Origin: Hemileia vastatrix
Taxonomy: Eukaryota > Basidiomycota > Pucciniomycetes > Pucciniales > Zaghouaniaceae
Length of the DNA stretch: 64,000 nt
NCBI GenBank assembly: GCA_030280995.1
Contig: JASXTE010000015.1
Location: 5,257,001 to 5,321,000 of the forward strand
Direction: 5' to 3'
Shown: positions 44,352-58,305 of the stretch, in pieces
How positions within the stretch are numbered: the first letter of the stretch is position 1
Layout of the letters: every line of letters begins with the position of its first letter
Program-made: the position numbers and the translations under genes
Notes under the pieces: generated by a model
What the model was told of the DNA's origin: nothing
The model's input: only the letters and a program-made list of their open reading frames with translations
The model's database searches: none

Positions 44352-47300
44352 CTTTCTATGGCAATAAAAATGATATTTCACTCAATTATTGAATTAAATA
44401 ATGTTTAATATTGTAAAATTGTCCCCTGGAAGTCTGTCCAAACCTCAGGTCAAAATTTGTTAGCTATACATAAAAGTAAGTTTAGACCAAGTCTTGACCT
44501 AGGGGTCCCCAACTGTCCCAACACCACTTCTGGCTCTTGATAGTAAAAATTTTACTTGTTTTTTTTATTTCATATTTGATCCCATTTATTTTCATTTTAC
44601 TTTTCTATTACTCTTTTTAATTTTAAATATCAATTTATTTTTTTAAAAACTAAACATATTCATATTTTTTTAACTTTATATAGTAATATTATTAAAGTTG
44701 TAACATCACCAATTTTGCATTTGGCATGCAGGTTTTTGCTATACTATAAACATTAATAATATATATGGTGACAAAAAATTAATTATAAGATAAATATGAA
44801 TGATAAAAAAAAGTTAAAAATCCAATAGAAATGTGAAAAACAAAAAACTGATGTACTGAGAAACACTTCCACCCTAGCTACTCTCCATCATAAAAGTTTC
44901 AAGCACAAGTTTGGCAGAGCTTGTGCTGGACACTTTTGTTCAGGTGCAGTCATATGGGATCAATTCTCTCTGTGAAAATTAAATTAAAAAAAATGCTAAA
45001 TAATTACATTAGAAGTAGTTTGGTATGGCTGAATTATCCACCTTGAGTTTTTCCAAACCTCAGGTGAAAAATTTTTTATCTTAAAAAAAAATTAAATTTT
45101 ATCAAATTTAGCCCTGATGGCATCCATTTGTTTCAACACCTCTACTGGCTCTTGAAGGCAGGAATTTTTATTTAATTTTTCTTTTTCATATTTGATCTCT
45201 TTTACTTTACTTTTTTATCACTCATGTTACATTTGGATATTAATTTATAATTTTGGAAAAGAAATCATTTTCATATTTTTTTAACATTTTTTAATAATAT
45301 TATAAAAGTTGTAATATAACATGGCATGCATTTGGCACACAAGTTTTTTCTATGCTAATAAAATTAATAATATTCTAATGACAAAAAATTAATCAGATAA
45401 TAAAATATGAATAACACAGAAAGATCAAATACCATTTGACATGTTTTAAAAAAATAACAGTTGCACTGAAGAAGACCTGCACCCTAGCTACTCTCCATCA
45501 TAAAAGTGTCCAGCACAAGTTTGGCCAAACTTGTGCTGGACACTTTTGGTCAGGTGCAATCAGATGGGATCAATTCTCTCTATGGCAATGAAAAAAAATT
45601 ATTTGATAAGAAAATTCACTAGATGTAGTTTGATATAGCTGAATTATTGACCTAGAGTTCATCCAAACCACAGGTACACAATTTTTTATCTTTAAAAAAC
45701 AGTCAATTTAGTACAATTTCTCCCTGATAGCTCTCATTTGCTTCAATATCTCTACTGGCCTTTGATATTAGGAATAATACTTGGATTTCTTTTTTCATAT
45801 TTGATCCCTTTAACTTCATTTTTTATTCCTCATATTGCTTTTGGATATCATTTAATAATTTTGAAAATAAATTATTTTAATATTTTTATACATTCATTTA
45901 ATAATATTATAAAAGGTTTAACATCACTCAGTATGCATTTTGCACACGATTTTTTACTATACTTATATAATTAATATTATAATTAAGACAAAAAATTAAT
46001 CAAACAATATGTATGAGTGAACCACAATGATAAAATACCAGTAGACATGTTTGTAAGAAATACCAGATGAACTGAAGAAAAATTTTAACCCAGCCACTCT
46101 CCATCATAGAAGTGTCCAGCACAAGTTTGGCCGAACTTGTGCTGGACACTTTTGTTCATGTGCAGTCAGATGGGATCAATTCTCTGTATTGAAACAAAAA
46201 GTTTTTTTATCAAATTTCACTAGAAGTAGTTTGGTTTAGCTGAATCATCCACCTGCTGTTCTGCCCAATATCAGGTGTATAATTTTTTATCTTTAAAGAA
46301 AAGGTCACTTATTACAATTAAGCCCTGATGGCTCCCATTTACTTTAACACCTCTACTGGCTCTTGAAAGCAGAAATTTTACTAGTATTTTTTTCATATTT
46401 GAACTCTTTGACTTTTATTTTACTTTTTTATTCCTCTTTTTACTTTTAAATTTCTATTTAATTTTTGTAAAACTAATCCTTTCCATATTTATTTATGTCA
46501 TTTTTAAAAAATATTGAAGGTATAACTTCATATGGTATGCATTTGGCACACAAGTTTTTGCAATACTAATAACATTAATAATATAATGGTGATAAAATAT
46601 TAATCGGATGATAAATATGAAAGATACAGACTGATCAAATACCAGTAGACATGTTTATGAGAAATACAAGATAAAGGAACTGAAGAAAATTTCCACTCAA
46701 GCTACTCTCCATCGTAAAAGTGTCCAGCACAAGTTTGGCTGAACTTGTGCTGGACACTTTAAGTCACGTGCAGTCAGATGGGATCAATTCTCTCTATGGC
46801 AACAAAAAACATTTTTTTATTAAACTTCACTACAAGTATTTTTTTTTAGCTGAATCATTCACCTGTAGTTCTTCCCAACCTCAGGTGTATAATTTTTTAT
46901 CTTTATAAAAAAAGGTCACTTATTAAAATTTAGCCCTGATGGCTCCCATTTGTTTCAGCACTTCTACTGGCTATTGAGAGCAAGAATTATTCTAGTGTTT
47001 TGTTTTTCATAATTGATCTCTATGAGATTAATTTTACTTTTTTAATTCTCTTCTTTTTTTTATCTATTCAAATTATTGTAAAGCTAATCATTTTCATATT
47101 TTTTTACTTTTATTTCATAATATTATAAAAGGTGTAACATCACCTGGTATGCATTTGGCACATGAGTTTTTTCTATACTTATAATATTAATAATATAATG
47201 ATGACAATAAATTAATCAAATGATATATATAAGTGAGGCACAAAGATCAAGTACCAATGGACATGTTTATAAGAAATACCAGATTAACAGAAGAAAAATT

Positions 47301-47745
47301 CTACCCTAGCTACTCTCCATCATAAATGTGTCCAGCACAAGTTCGGCCGAACTTGTGCTGGACACTTTAGGTCACATGAAGTCTGGTGTGATCGATTGTC
47401 TCTCAATTATTGCACTAGAAGTTGTTTGATATGGCTAAATGGTTCTGCTGAAGTTTTGTTATACCTCAGATTGGTACTTTTTTGTTTTTCAAAAAGCAAT
47501 TATAGTCCAAGTTTAGTGCCAATGGTGAGCGTTCACCCCAACATGTCTACTTGCTCTTGATGGCAGTAATTTTATTTTTTTTTTTTATTTCATATTTGCT
47601 TCCTTTAATTTTACCTTTTTATCCCTCATATTTCTTTTGTATATCAATTTATTTTTTGTAAAACAAATCATTTTCATATTTTTTGACCTTTTTTTAATAA
47701 TATTATAAAAGGTGTAACATCACCTGGTATGCGTTGGGCACACAA
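44352..47745. repeat. Satellite with about 610-bp unit, segment 2 (five palindromes)
   Basis: The array resumes exactly where gypsy B cut it (TATGGCAATAAAAATGA). Palindromes lie at 44892-44936, 45502-45547, 46111-46150, 46717-46760 and 47328-47365, about 606-611 bp apart. The copy at 45502-45547 is a perfect 46-bp palindrome. The one at 47328-47365 is perfect with a changed centre (GTTCGG/CCGAAC instead of GTTTGG/CCAAAC). Confidence 0.95.
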
Positions 47746-48839
47746 TGTAGACAATCCTATAGTACTAGCTATAGGCCTTGACCAAGGGAGTTGGAGAAAA
47801 ACCAGAGAGAAAATCCCCTGTCCCTTTAGAAAAATAGAGTGATATTTACTTGCTAAAGTAAGTTGGTTCCTGTTTTGCTATAGCTCCTGTTTAACACACT
47901 TGACTGCTTGATGAGCCAAGAAAGTAGTCCCCAGATAGACTACCAGACCAAATAACTGAAATGTAGAACAATGTCCACACCAGAGACAGCAAAGATACTT
48001 GATGTAGGCTGCAAATCCACACCAGAGACAGCAATAATACTTGCTATAGCTTGCAAGACTATAACAGAGAAAAAAGTTGCCAAAGTTAAGTTAAATGAAG
48101 AACTCACCTGCAACAAACTTAGCCAAATTTTGGCCAGAAAACAGTGAAAACTGAGTGAGGAACAATGATATCACCTCCGGATGGTTGTATGATGATCAAG
48201 GTTGCCCCAAACTGTCTTATTCACTATGTACACACAGACCACTAACTAAGAGCTCATGCGCACCCACCAATCTGGCGCCTGTACCCGCCAAATTGCATAA
48301 AAAACCCTCCTGAAGTGCTCCCCAACCTCCTAAAACAGAGGGGGGCGGGCCACCCAACATCGGAGATGCTGCCTGAAGCGGCCCGGCCTCCTAGAAGCCA
48401 GAAAACCAATAAAAATCACTAATCTACTTAGAAAAATTAGCTACAACTACTAAAACCTTTAAAACACGGAATTTCACTATAACAACATTTTAACATGAAA
48501 TATAGAGAAAAATTAGCTCTATCCAATGGTACTAAGCACTTAACCCTAAAACTTAAGGTTAGCCCGTAAAACACAAAAAACAAAATTTAACAGCAATCTT
48601 TTATAAATGAAAAATGAGCAAATGACTCCTAAAAACTCAGAATATGAAAAATGTCTTCAAAACATAAAATATAGAGAAAAACCAGGGCTATCCAATGATA
48701 GTACCCACATACCCACAGACCCAATATCCACGGAATAAAACCAGAAAAATACCCAATTCCTTAACAGATGTCAATTAAGACATTCACAAACAGCGCCAAA
48801 TCACACAACAAAGGCCCCTGCCAATGTTGGAAGACCACA
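47746..48839 (-). mobile_element. Solo LTR, 1094 bp, inside the satellite
   Basis: On the plus strand it begins TGTAGACAATCC and ends GACCACA, so it has TG..CA ends in either reading. It is flanked by ACAA on both sides (47742-47745 and 48840-48843), and the satellite continues without loss. It matches 61280-62370 along its length. The minus orientation is chosen because the related plus-oriented LTR at 62507-62814 runs TGTGGT..TCTACA into an apparent internal region. Confidence 0.8.
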
Positions 48840-49545
48840 ACAAGTTTTGCTGTACTTATAATATTAATAACACAATGGTGACAAAAAATCAATCAAATGA
48901 TAAATATGAGTGAGGCACAAAGATCAAATACCAGTGGACATGTTTATAAGAAATACCAGATGAACTGAAGAAAAATTCCACCTTAGCTACTCTCCATCAT
49001 AAAAGTGTCCAGCACAAGTTCAGCCAAACTTGTGCTGGACACTTTTTGTCACATGCAGTCTGATGTGATCAATGCTCTCTATTGCAATGAAAATGAATTT
49101 TTCTTCAATAATTGCACTAGAAGTTGTTTGATATGGCAAAATTGTCATCCTGAAGTTTTGGTAAAGCTCAAGTGGATTTTTTTTATTTTTACATAAAAGA
49201 AATTATAGTCAAAGTTTAGTGCCACTGGTGGGTGTTCACCCCATCATGTCTACTTGCTCTTGATGGCAGGAATTTTACTTTAATTTTTTATTTCATATTT
49301 GATCCCTTTAATTTTACCTTTTTATCCCTCATATTGCTTTTTGATATCAATTTATTTTTTGTAAAAAAAATCATTTTCATATTTTTACCTTTATTTAATA
49401 ATATTATAAAAGGTCTAACATCACCCGGTATGTGTTGGGCACACGAGTTTTTGCTATACTTATAATATTAATAACATAATGGTGACAAAAAATCAATTAA
49501 ATGATAAATATGAGTGAGGCACAAAGGTCAAATACCAATGAATCA
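48840..49545. repeat. Satellite with about 610-bp unit, segment 3 (last palindrome)
   Basis: The last full unit has its palindrome at 49001-49046, and the following unit stops after CAAATACCAATG near 49540. Allowing for the solo LTR, the distance from the previous palindrome is close to one period. Confidence 0.93.
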
Positions 49546-50469
49546 ATAGTTCTTTTTAATATTATAAATTTTTTGATTAAATAAAATGGTAATAATGAAT
49601 TATATTTTTCATCCACAATTCCACTCTAATGATTCCCACTGCACAAAAAGGGTTCACTCAGTCCTTTCTTTACTGCTTGTGCATATATTTTATTGGCCAC
49701 AGTACTACAATTTTTTGTAGTGATTATCTTTGATTTTTCATAATTTACTTAAATTAGATAATATTTTTACAAGGTAAATAGGGATTGAAGGCTATGAAAA
49801 TTAAAATGAAATATAAACGAGAAGAGCTCTATCATCTGTAATTTTTCAAGATTTTTTATCAGTATTTTAAAGCTTCTAAATGAGTCTGGAAGTCCATAAA
49901 AGCTCCAGAATACTCCAGAAAAGCTCCATACAAACTCCAGAAATCTCTTGATGAGCTCAGGAAAAGCTCTTGGAATTCTCTGGTTATGAAAAGTAGGTAA
50001 CATGACAAACTATGCATTTAAAGCCTGTAGACTTAAAATTAGAAAGCATAGAACATCATATCCTAGAGCATCATAAAACAACCAACAACAACAATTCATA
50101 TTTTAACAATCATTTATTGTTTCATAACAAATTATAAAAATTGTAATACCCCTATAAATATAACACTTTTACATAACAATATATTAAATTCACTCATCAT
50201 AATAAATATTAACTTATAGGGTACCATTTTAAAGGTCTCATCATCAGGGATCAGATTTAAACAAATAAATCTCATAAAAAAGCTTCATATAAATCTATTC
50301 TACAATCATTTATATAACTTTTCTAAATAGCACTTCACTGTTGTGTTTTTCAACTTCATCATAAAGAAAACAAATTTTAAAGTTCAACACCTCTATAAAA
50401 AAAGTCTATTAGTCATTTCTTATCAAGTAGAATTCATAGATTAGATAATTGTGAACTCTTTATTTACTT
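49546..50469. other. AT-rich sequence right of the satellite
   Basis: No gene is supported. On the plus strand, short GCTCCA-containing repeats (AAAGCTCCAGAATACTCCAG and similar) occur near 49885-49945; the minus open frame 49767-50003 crosses them and has no domain. Confidence 0.4.
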
Positions 50470-50545
50470 AAAGGGACAGGTTTTCTGCAGTTTATCCAAC
50501 TCCCTTTGATTTTGCTTACAGAAAGGCGACTGTAAGTGTCTTTCT
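50470..50545 (+). repeat. Diverged LTR 3' end
   Basis: AAAGGGACAGG..TTTCTG..CCAACTCCCTTTG matches the last part of the LTR at 62507-62814 (AAAGGGACAGGGGTT, then CCAACTCCCTTGG). It stands about 150 bp before the gag relic, as the 5' LTR should. Confidence 0.5.
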
Positions 50546-50687
50546 ATATTGTTGGAAACCAACAAGGGATTCAAATTTTTGGGGTTTTAATCAATCTTAC
50601 ATGATATTTGGACTATCCTAGCTTGAAAGAGGTTTATTAAAAAAACGCTTATCTTATTTTAATGGTTTTATCTTATATATATTTTGG

Positions 50688-52070
50688 ATGTCTTCTACTT
50701 CTGGATCTGGTTTTTGTCTTCCTGTTGAAGTCTGAGCAACAATTCTCTCTTGGGATGGGCCCAAATTTAATGAAGAAGAAGTTAAATGGTTTTTAAATCA
50801 ATATGAAGCTGCCTCTGATGTTTATGGGGCTTCACATTTGGACATGGTGAAGCTCATTAGGTTCTTTATTGTTGATAGAGAGGTGGAATTGGATTTTATT
50901 GATATGGAAGGTTATAATAAGTGGGACTGGTTAAAATTATCAAAAGAGATGCTTGCTAGATGGGAAGAAAGGTATACTATAGAGGACCTCAACAAAATTG
51001 TTAGTAAGTGGAAAGCTAAAGGTGGTGTTTCTAAAATTCTCGACTTCAAGAAGATATGTCGGCAAATTACTGAAGTGGTGGATAATATGATTCTGATGGA
51101 GGATATTGGCCATGAAAATCATGAAAACAATTTTTTTTGTCAGCATTTAGTAGGGATATCAGGATGAAGTTATTTAAGGAACTTTCTAGGAGCAACATGA
51201 TGGATGACATGCTGAATGGAGAACAGAAACTATCAGCTTTAGAGGTCATCAAGGACAGTATTAAGGAATATTTAAATTTAATGGCTTTGGAAAAGTATCA
51301 AGAATCTTGTACTCAGTATGTTAGCAAGGTTAGTGAAATTTTGGCCAAAAATAATGATATTATGGTCAAGGCTCAAGAGGCAAAGAAGGCTCAGTTTGGT
51401 CAGCCTGTTTCTAAGGTTTAGAAGAATGTATATAATAAGATGGTGGATGATTTATCTCACTTAATTAAGAAGCTCAAAATATTTGTTTAAGAAACTCAGA
51501 AGGCCAACAGAGCGCCTGTGGCTACTTCTTCTTATTAATCTATGGGTTATGAGAGGAGGAACTATGGCTTTAATGTAAATGGTAACTGTTTTAATATTAA
51601 TGATAATGGTGGTAGTAATGGTAATGGGAATGGTGTAAATGGTTAAAGAGTTGGTTATGGAAAGCCTAAGGTGTGCTCCTATTGTGATAAAGGGAACACA
51701 AGAAACAGATTGTTATTTTTTGAATAGGGACTTGCAGGCTGGTAGAGCAAAATTTGATGGAAGTATTTAAAAATTCCCAGATGGATCTTTCATTGAACCC
51801 AGTGACAGGCAAGCACCTTTGGATTCAGTTAGACAGCATTTGATGGCGGAAAGGAGAGCCAGATTTGAAGAATTAACTGGTGTTGATGATAATAATAATG
51901 AAGGTTTAAAAAAGAATGGTGGTACTGATGGTGGAAAAACTGATAAGGGTAAAGAAAAGGAGGTGATTAAAGCCACTTTTAAAACTTCATATGGTAGATT
52001 AGAGTTGGGAATGGTTTCTAGGGTTGATGGAAATTTTATGATTGGTGAATATGATGTTGATGCTGCTTGA
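50688..52070 (+). pseudogene. Retrotransposon gag relic
   Basis: The reading begins at ATG 50688 (MSSTSGSGFCLPVEV, then TGA at about 50733), continues as WDGPKFNEEEVKWFLNQYEA and on to 51160, then shifts frame at the T-run near 51129-51137 into MKLFKELSRSNMMDDML and on to 51419. After more stops there is a Gly/Asn-rich stretch and a zinc-knuckle remnant CSYCDKGN (near 51675) that has lost its His and last Cys. Then PSDRQAPLDSVRQHLMAERR leads to a stop near 52070. This order (helical capsid, Gly-rich linker, knuckle, basic tail) is that of a retroelement gag. No protease or RT follows. Confidence 0.75.
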
Positions 52071-52249
52071 AGAGCAACTTCTACTAAATCCAAAAGTAGC
52101 ATTCAGAGATAACTTGGGGCTAAACCGGGAAAGGCTGAAACTAAATAAATTGAAAATAAACCTTACACCATGGACAAAATGTGTAAAATTTAGAAGGGAA
52201 TGGGGGATATGGGGAATTCCAATAGTTGAAAATTTGATTTAAATCACCA

Positions 52250-54190
52250 AAGAAAAATCGGGGGGGTATTTCTAGCAATACCCCTTGCTTGAACTCCGCT
52301 GAGCCACAAATCAATGCCTGAATTACGCACACATCTTCACCATGGAGGAAATTGTTTGGCCTTAAATTTAGTCAGAGATTTGTCACAAATTGAGCTCAAG
52401 ATGAACCTAAATTGATCACTGTTTTATCTTGAAAAATCTTAATTTGATCATAAGTTGAACTCCCTTTGAGCTCACTTTGATCTAACATAAGGTTTTGCAT
52501 ATCCAATATGTAAACTATTCACTTTCAAAATGATTCGTAATGAATTTCACATGTAATATCAGAACAGAAACAAGTAATTTTGAGTAAATGACTCCTCAAC
52601 ATGATTAATCTACAATAAAATACCATCAAAATTCAATCTGATTACTAAAAACTTTTGGTAAAATGACTAATAGATATTTAAATTGGAAAATAATATTACA
52701 TTTCTCAATTTCAAATTCAAAATATAAATCCACATTTCAAATGTGAATTTTGTAGATTCCTTGCCTTGATATAATATGAGTAATATTTGAGGTATTGTAA
52801 AACTTTGTAAATATGGTGTTGTGCTGCTAGAAATTATCTCTGTTTCATGTCAACTTTATTGAAGCTTGATTCCATAATGATAAACATTTTATAACTATTT
52901 TGAGAAAAAAATCACTAGTAATAAAGTTAGCCTTTTATCTGTCCTTTAATAAATCTCACTTAATCCTACTTAAATCCAAATTGACCCACAAAAACCTTAT
53001 TCAAGATATTTTTTAGCCCAGGTTGATTCAAGATTGGAGCAAAAAAATATTTTACATATCCAATATGCCTATTGATTAAATTTCTTCAAGCTTACTTAAA
53101 ATTCACATTAACATTAACTTTCACTGGAAATATTAAACACAAATCTTGAAAATATAGTATGTAAAATAAAAATAAATCTAATATAATATGTTTACAACAA
53201 AATTTTTATTCTGTATTTATTGAAACAAAAAATTGTTCATTTGTCGAAATTGAAAAAATACTATCCATCCTGAATTTAGAATTTATTTTTAAAAATTCAA
53301 TGCCCCCTCACTTTCAAGTTTATCATGTATTTCAAAAATTATATTTTTAATAATTTTGTGAATTATACACCTGAGATATAAACCTTGGGGATATTAAAAA
53401 CTAAAACATCAGCAAATTGAAATTTTTTTTATTGATATGAATGGAAATAATGATTAAAAAACACCATTAGAGCAAGTTTGATTTTTAATCATAGGCATAC
53501 TTTCTCATGTAAATTTCAATAAAAATAATTATTATTCTTACATTAGTTGCAGTGGAAACATTTGAGCTCAAAAAAAAAAATTAAAATTAACAAAATAAGA
53601 CTTCTATAATTCATATTCAAATATTAAATCACCCTTAATTATCTACCTGTAAACTATTTTAAATTAAATAATTTCAAAGTCAGTATATACTGAAGTTATT
53701 TTTTCTTCTAAAAAATTTATTATATAGATTAATAGTCATAAACAGTTGAGGTAGATTTTCATTTTATATAAGCAATTTTTTAATGCATAAAATGATAAAA
53801 CTATCTTTTATGTAAAAAGTGAATAAGGAAAGAAATATTATTATATTTTTGATGCACTATCAAAAAAATTGAAGATAGAGAATATCAAAAGTTTAAACTT
53901 AATTTCAATTTTTATATCATAATTTTATTTTATTTTACTTGAGTTGAAAACAGATTTTAGATCTCAATATAATTTTAAATCCCATTAATTTGTAGATTTC
54001 AACATTTGAAACTATGAAATAAATATTTATGAAAGAATTTTACAATATTTGCCCTCCTAAAAACTCATATATCCAACTTCAAATCTTCTAACCTTCACAA
54101 GTAGCCACAATGCATTCTGAAAATACTCTATATATAAATAATTAAAGGTGAAGAAAATTATGTTTTTATTTTTTATTTCAATTTTTGATA

Positions 54191-54279
<89 letters not shown>

Positions 54280-57200
54280 CTTAAAAAGTCTAAGAGGGAA
54301 CTTAATAGTGGTTTTGGCATTAGATATATAGTTTCAACTTTAAAAAAATTTCTTTGGAATAAATTAAATAGACAAAAAGGATATATTTTGATGAAAGAAT
54401 ACTGATTTAGGTTCTCTTAAAACTTTATTAACCATTTTTATGGATTATAAATCCATGATTATTATTCTTTATGATATTATAATAGAATTGTTTCCTTTTT
54501 TAATATAATAATTTTCTTTTGTGTGGTATGTAGGTTAAGATAAGTTTAAAAGAGTTATTGAAGATATATATACCAGACACAGTATAATCTGTAGATTTAT
54601 AACTATAACTTACTTTTCTGATGCTTTACAAGTAGCACATGCATTACACAAGTAAATAATTATAGTCCCTGGAAATAAGTACTTGTGAATTTAAAATTTT
54701 TTATTATTCTTAAAATCATTACTCAAATAAGCTGAAAATTTCTTCAATCATTGATTGAAAGAAGGAGTTTCAAAATCTTATTTTTAGTTATAAAAGGTTG
54801 AGTTATTTTTCATGTTATCAAATATAATGAACATTTGTAAATTTTAACTTCAAAAATAGTGATTATAGCAAAGTAATACTGGAACAATCAGATAAAAAGG
54901 GTGGAATAAAGTCATAGCACAACAGGAAATGATACAAAATTGTTGATTTTTGGCTCACAAAATTCAACATATTTCAAACATGTTTTGCCACATTTAGATA
55001 ATTTTTAGTGGATTTTAACATTATTATAACAAACAAGCTAAACATTAACAATGTTTTGGAATTTTTAATAAAGATAAATATTGTTAGATCATTTTTTTTA
55101 AAAATATGACTTATTTTTATGCTTTATCTACAATAGTTAGTAGTTTTTTTGCAGAAATAACTTGTTTTTATATTCTATTTTTGATGTTTTTAAGAGAGTT
55201 CATTGCATTAAAGTTTTTTATCAATTTTTCATTAAAACATCATATTTTAAATCTAGAGATTTGGTTTTGAAATAATATATATTTTTATGTTAATTGACTC
55301 ATTATTTTTGGATTAATAAATTATGTTAAAATTGGGATTACTTATTTCTAGTGAGTGTACATCATAGTTGGTTTTCAAATCAAAGATTAATAAATGTTGA
55401 AATTTTGTAAAATTCTAAATATCCTTAATACATTTTTGATTTTAATAATTTTTAATGTTATGTAATCATTCTATAAGTAGAACACAATTAAAGTCAGATA
55501 ATGGTACATTGCTTTCAATTTCTAATACTGAAATTCTATTCTACTTGAAACAATGTAAACTAAAGCTTGGTATCTCATATAAGAAACTCACAATTTTCAA
55601 AAATAATATTTACAACTTTTTAAACATGATACACATTAAAATATATTTTTTAAATAATTTCCTAATTAGTTTCAAAAACAAGAGAACAATGACCTCAATT
55701 TATTTTAATACTTAAAACATTCTGATGAGTGAATTTCACAAACCTCTAAGTAACATATGGTTACCATTTATACAAATATTCTTGATTGCTACTTTTGATT
55801 AATTTTAGCTGAATATTAAAAGGAAAATCTCATGTTGAATATCAGATATAGATAAACTGCTTATACTAGAAGCTAATATTTCTTATGTGAAATTTGTTAT
55901 TGAGTTTGAGAAAAAATTATAAGTGTTGGGTATTATAATTGAGCCATTTATTCAAGTAAATAGAAAAGGATGACCTTCTAAATATTTCATATACATATAT
56001 ATATATATATATATAATAAAAATTAATTATATAGTAGCATTTAACCAAAGTTTTATACTAATGTCATATAAAAAAAGGGATTTAACTAAAAGATACAGTA
56101 AAGAAAATAAAAATAAGATAAGTAAATAATCTTGTTTATATTTTCATATTTTTGAAAAGGCTTACTTAAGGGAGAAAATTATTTGGTTTTAGAGTACAAG
56201 AATTTCTAGATAAAAATCTTCACAATATAGTTTGACCCTCTCAAAAAGAAAATTCTAAATATTTTGCTATCAAAATATATATATTTGTTAAGTAATGGAA
56301 AATGGAGTAGTGTCTTTGACAATGAAGCTTAAGAAAATGAAACAAATGATTTAACTTTTTAATATAATTTTTGAAACAATAAATCATGTATTCAAAAAAA
56401 AATCATATATCTTACAATCAAGATAGCGGTATTAATTAAGCAACTCTTACAAATCTGGAAAGAAAACAAGAAAAAAATAATAAGTAAAATGCATAATTTA
56501 TTTTTAGAATTTAAGGAAATTTTATAGCTCTACCTGTAATCCAGCCTTAAAGCAGGTTTAGATTTAACATGTGGAAATTCATACATAGTACCCTTGCATC
56601 ATGAGAGCAGAATTAAATTTATGTATTTTTATTTTATTAATTTATAATAGTATTTTTATTTTTGACTTTTTCATTAGTATAACTATATATTTTTTAACTT
56701 TTTTGTTTTTCAGAACATAAGTTCAAAGCTGCCCATCACTACTTCAAGTTGAAGCTCCATATGATGTAATAAATGAATGGTATATTATAATGAGTTTATC
56801 TAGAAACTTTTCAAAAATAGTGATTAAGAATACTTATTATAATTTTTTTAAATTTTTATTAATATTCTATCTCTTGAAATGAGATGGCCATATCTCAATT
56901 TAATTAGTTTTTCCTCAGAGAAATATATTCTTGATCTAAATAAAATTGAATCACTATTAACTACATGTCATTATAAAATTTTTCCAATTTTTTTATCTAA
57001 AAATAGTTGAAAGTATGTATAAATTAAAGTGTTTCCACATAGTCTTATTATTATCCCACCATTAATTTCACATTTATATTTAATTATAATTGTAAAATAA
57101 GTTTTTTAAGAATTTTAATAATACCTTAATATTTAATAATTTAGTTTTATAGTAGATTTCTTATCCTTTTTTTTATATGAGGCTTATTATATAAACACTA

Positions 57201-58305
57201 CTTTTTGATTTTTTCCATTTTGAAGTCTTATGATTTAAATTTTCATTTAACTACGCAAATTATATCAAAAAAAATTCAAATGTATATTTTTTTGATGTAC
57301 TCTTTTTGATAAACTTATCATTTCTTATAGGTTATTATCCAACTATTTATTGTAATTAATTACCCACTCATTGATGGTCGGTTATTTTTGTTAATTAAAT
57401 ACAAAAAAATTCAAGATACTCTCATATTATATTGGATTTTTAAATTAAAAACTAAATACTAGTGGCTAGTATTAAAGATGAAGTTGTTATAACTAATTTG
57501 ACAAATAATTAATGATTAAATGGAATTGTATATTACAAATTTTATTGAGTGTATATAAAAATAACACTCAAGAAATATTTATAAGATATACATATAACCA
57601 TTGAATATGAAAAATCAAGTACTTATCAACATGGTCTTTTTTAATGATTTTCAAATTTACTTAAAGAGACATTAATATTACCAATTCAAATTTTATATTA
57701 AATATAAAAATAATATTATTACAATTTAAATTATTTTACAAAAAATTTGAGTTACAAAGTTATTTAATTCAGTTTTTAATGAATTTTTAGGAAAAATACT
57801 TACAAAAATAGTAAAAACCCCTAACAAAAAAATATATAATTTTTTTTACTTACAATTTGCACAGTATTTCTAGCCTTAAAATATTGGTATTCCTCTAAAA
57901 AAAATATTTATATAAATTTAATTTTTTTTTCATTATTTTATTACAAATTGTCAAATTTATAATTTATTTTACCTTACTAAAAAATTTAGTTGAAAATTTA
58001 ATTTTTAATTTCCAAATATTAACTTTACAGTCAAAAATTAAAAAACAAAATTATAAATATAATTATGAGAAAGGGGTAAATAAAATTTATAATATTCATA
58101 TAAAAAATTTCATATATTTTATGGTGTTTGAGTTTTAAATTTAATGTATTAAAAAAATTATTATTAAATAAGTAAGTCAAGTGAAATTGGCTTGGGTTTC
58201 TGGTGTCACTAGCACTTATTTTTTTTCTTATACTCACATTTTAATTTTTTTTGTTTTGTTTTCTACCTTTCTCTTTTTTTTTTATGATTTTTAATTTTTT
58301 TAAGA
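52250..58305. other. Six-kilobase AT-rich, gene-free region
   Basis: I see no coding sequence, LTR or TIR that holds up. Open frames are short and made of Phe/Ile/Asn/Lys. A GC-richer patch at 56712-56768, after a TTTTTCAG that could be a splice acceptor (CATAAGTTCAAAGCTGCCCA), may be an orphan exon remnant. The texture is that of very old decayed repeat. Confidence 0.55.
54193..54276. repeat. (TA)n microsatellite, about 80 bp
   Basis: An uninterrupted TA dinucleotide run. A shorter one lies at about 55990-56014. The Tyr-Ile open frame across it is an artefact. Confidence 0.97.

Noticed and set aside
33007..49196. Recurrent small open frames starting MSSTSLA..LVLDT across the satellite
   Set aside because: They are the palindrome translated; the frame after it is not kept from unit to unit, so they are not a gene family.
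54057..54320. Tyr-Ile repeat protein
   Set aside because: Translation of the (TA)n microsatellite.
52250..58300. Centromere-like AT-rich core next to the satellite
   Set aside because: Tempting because of position, but I see no repeat structure or other evidence in this region, so AT content alone does not support it.
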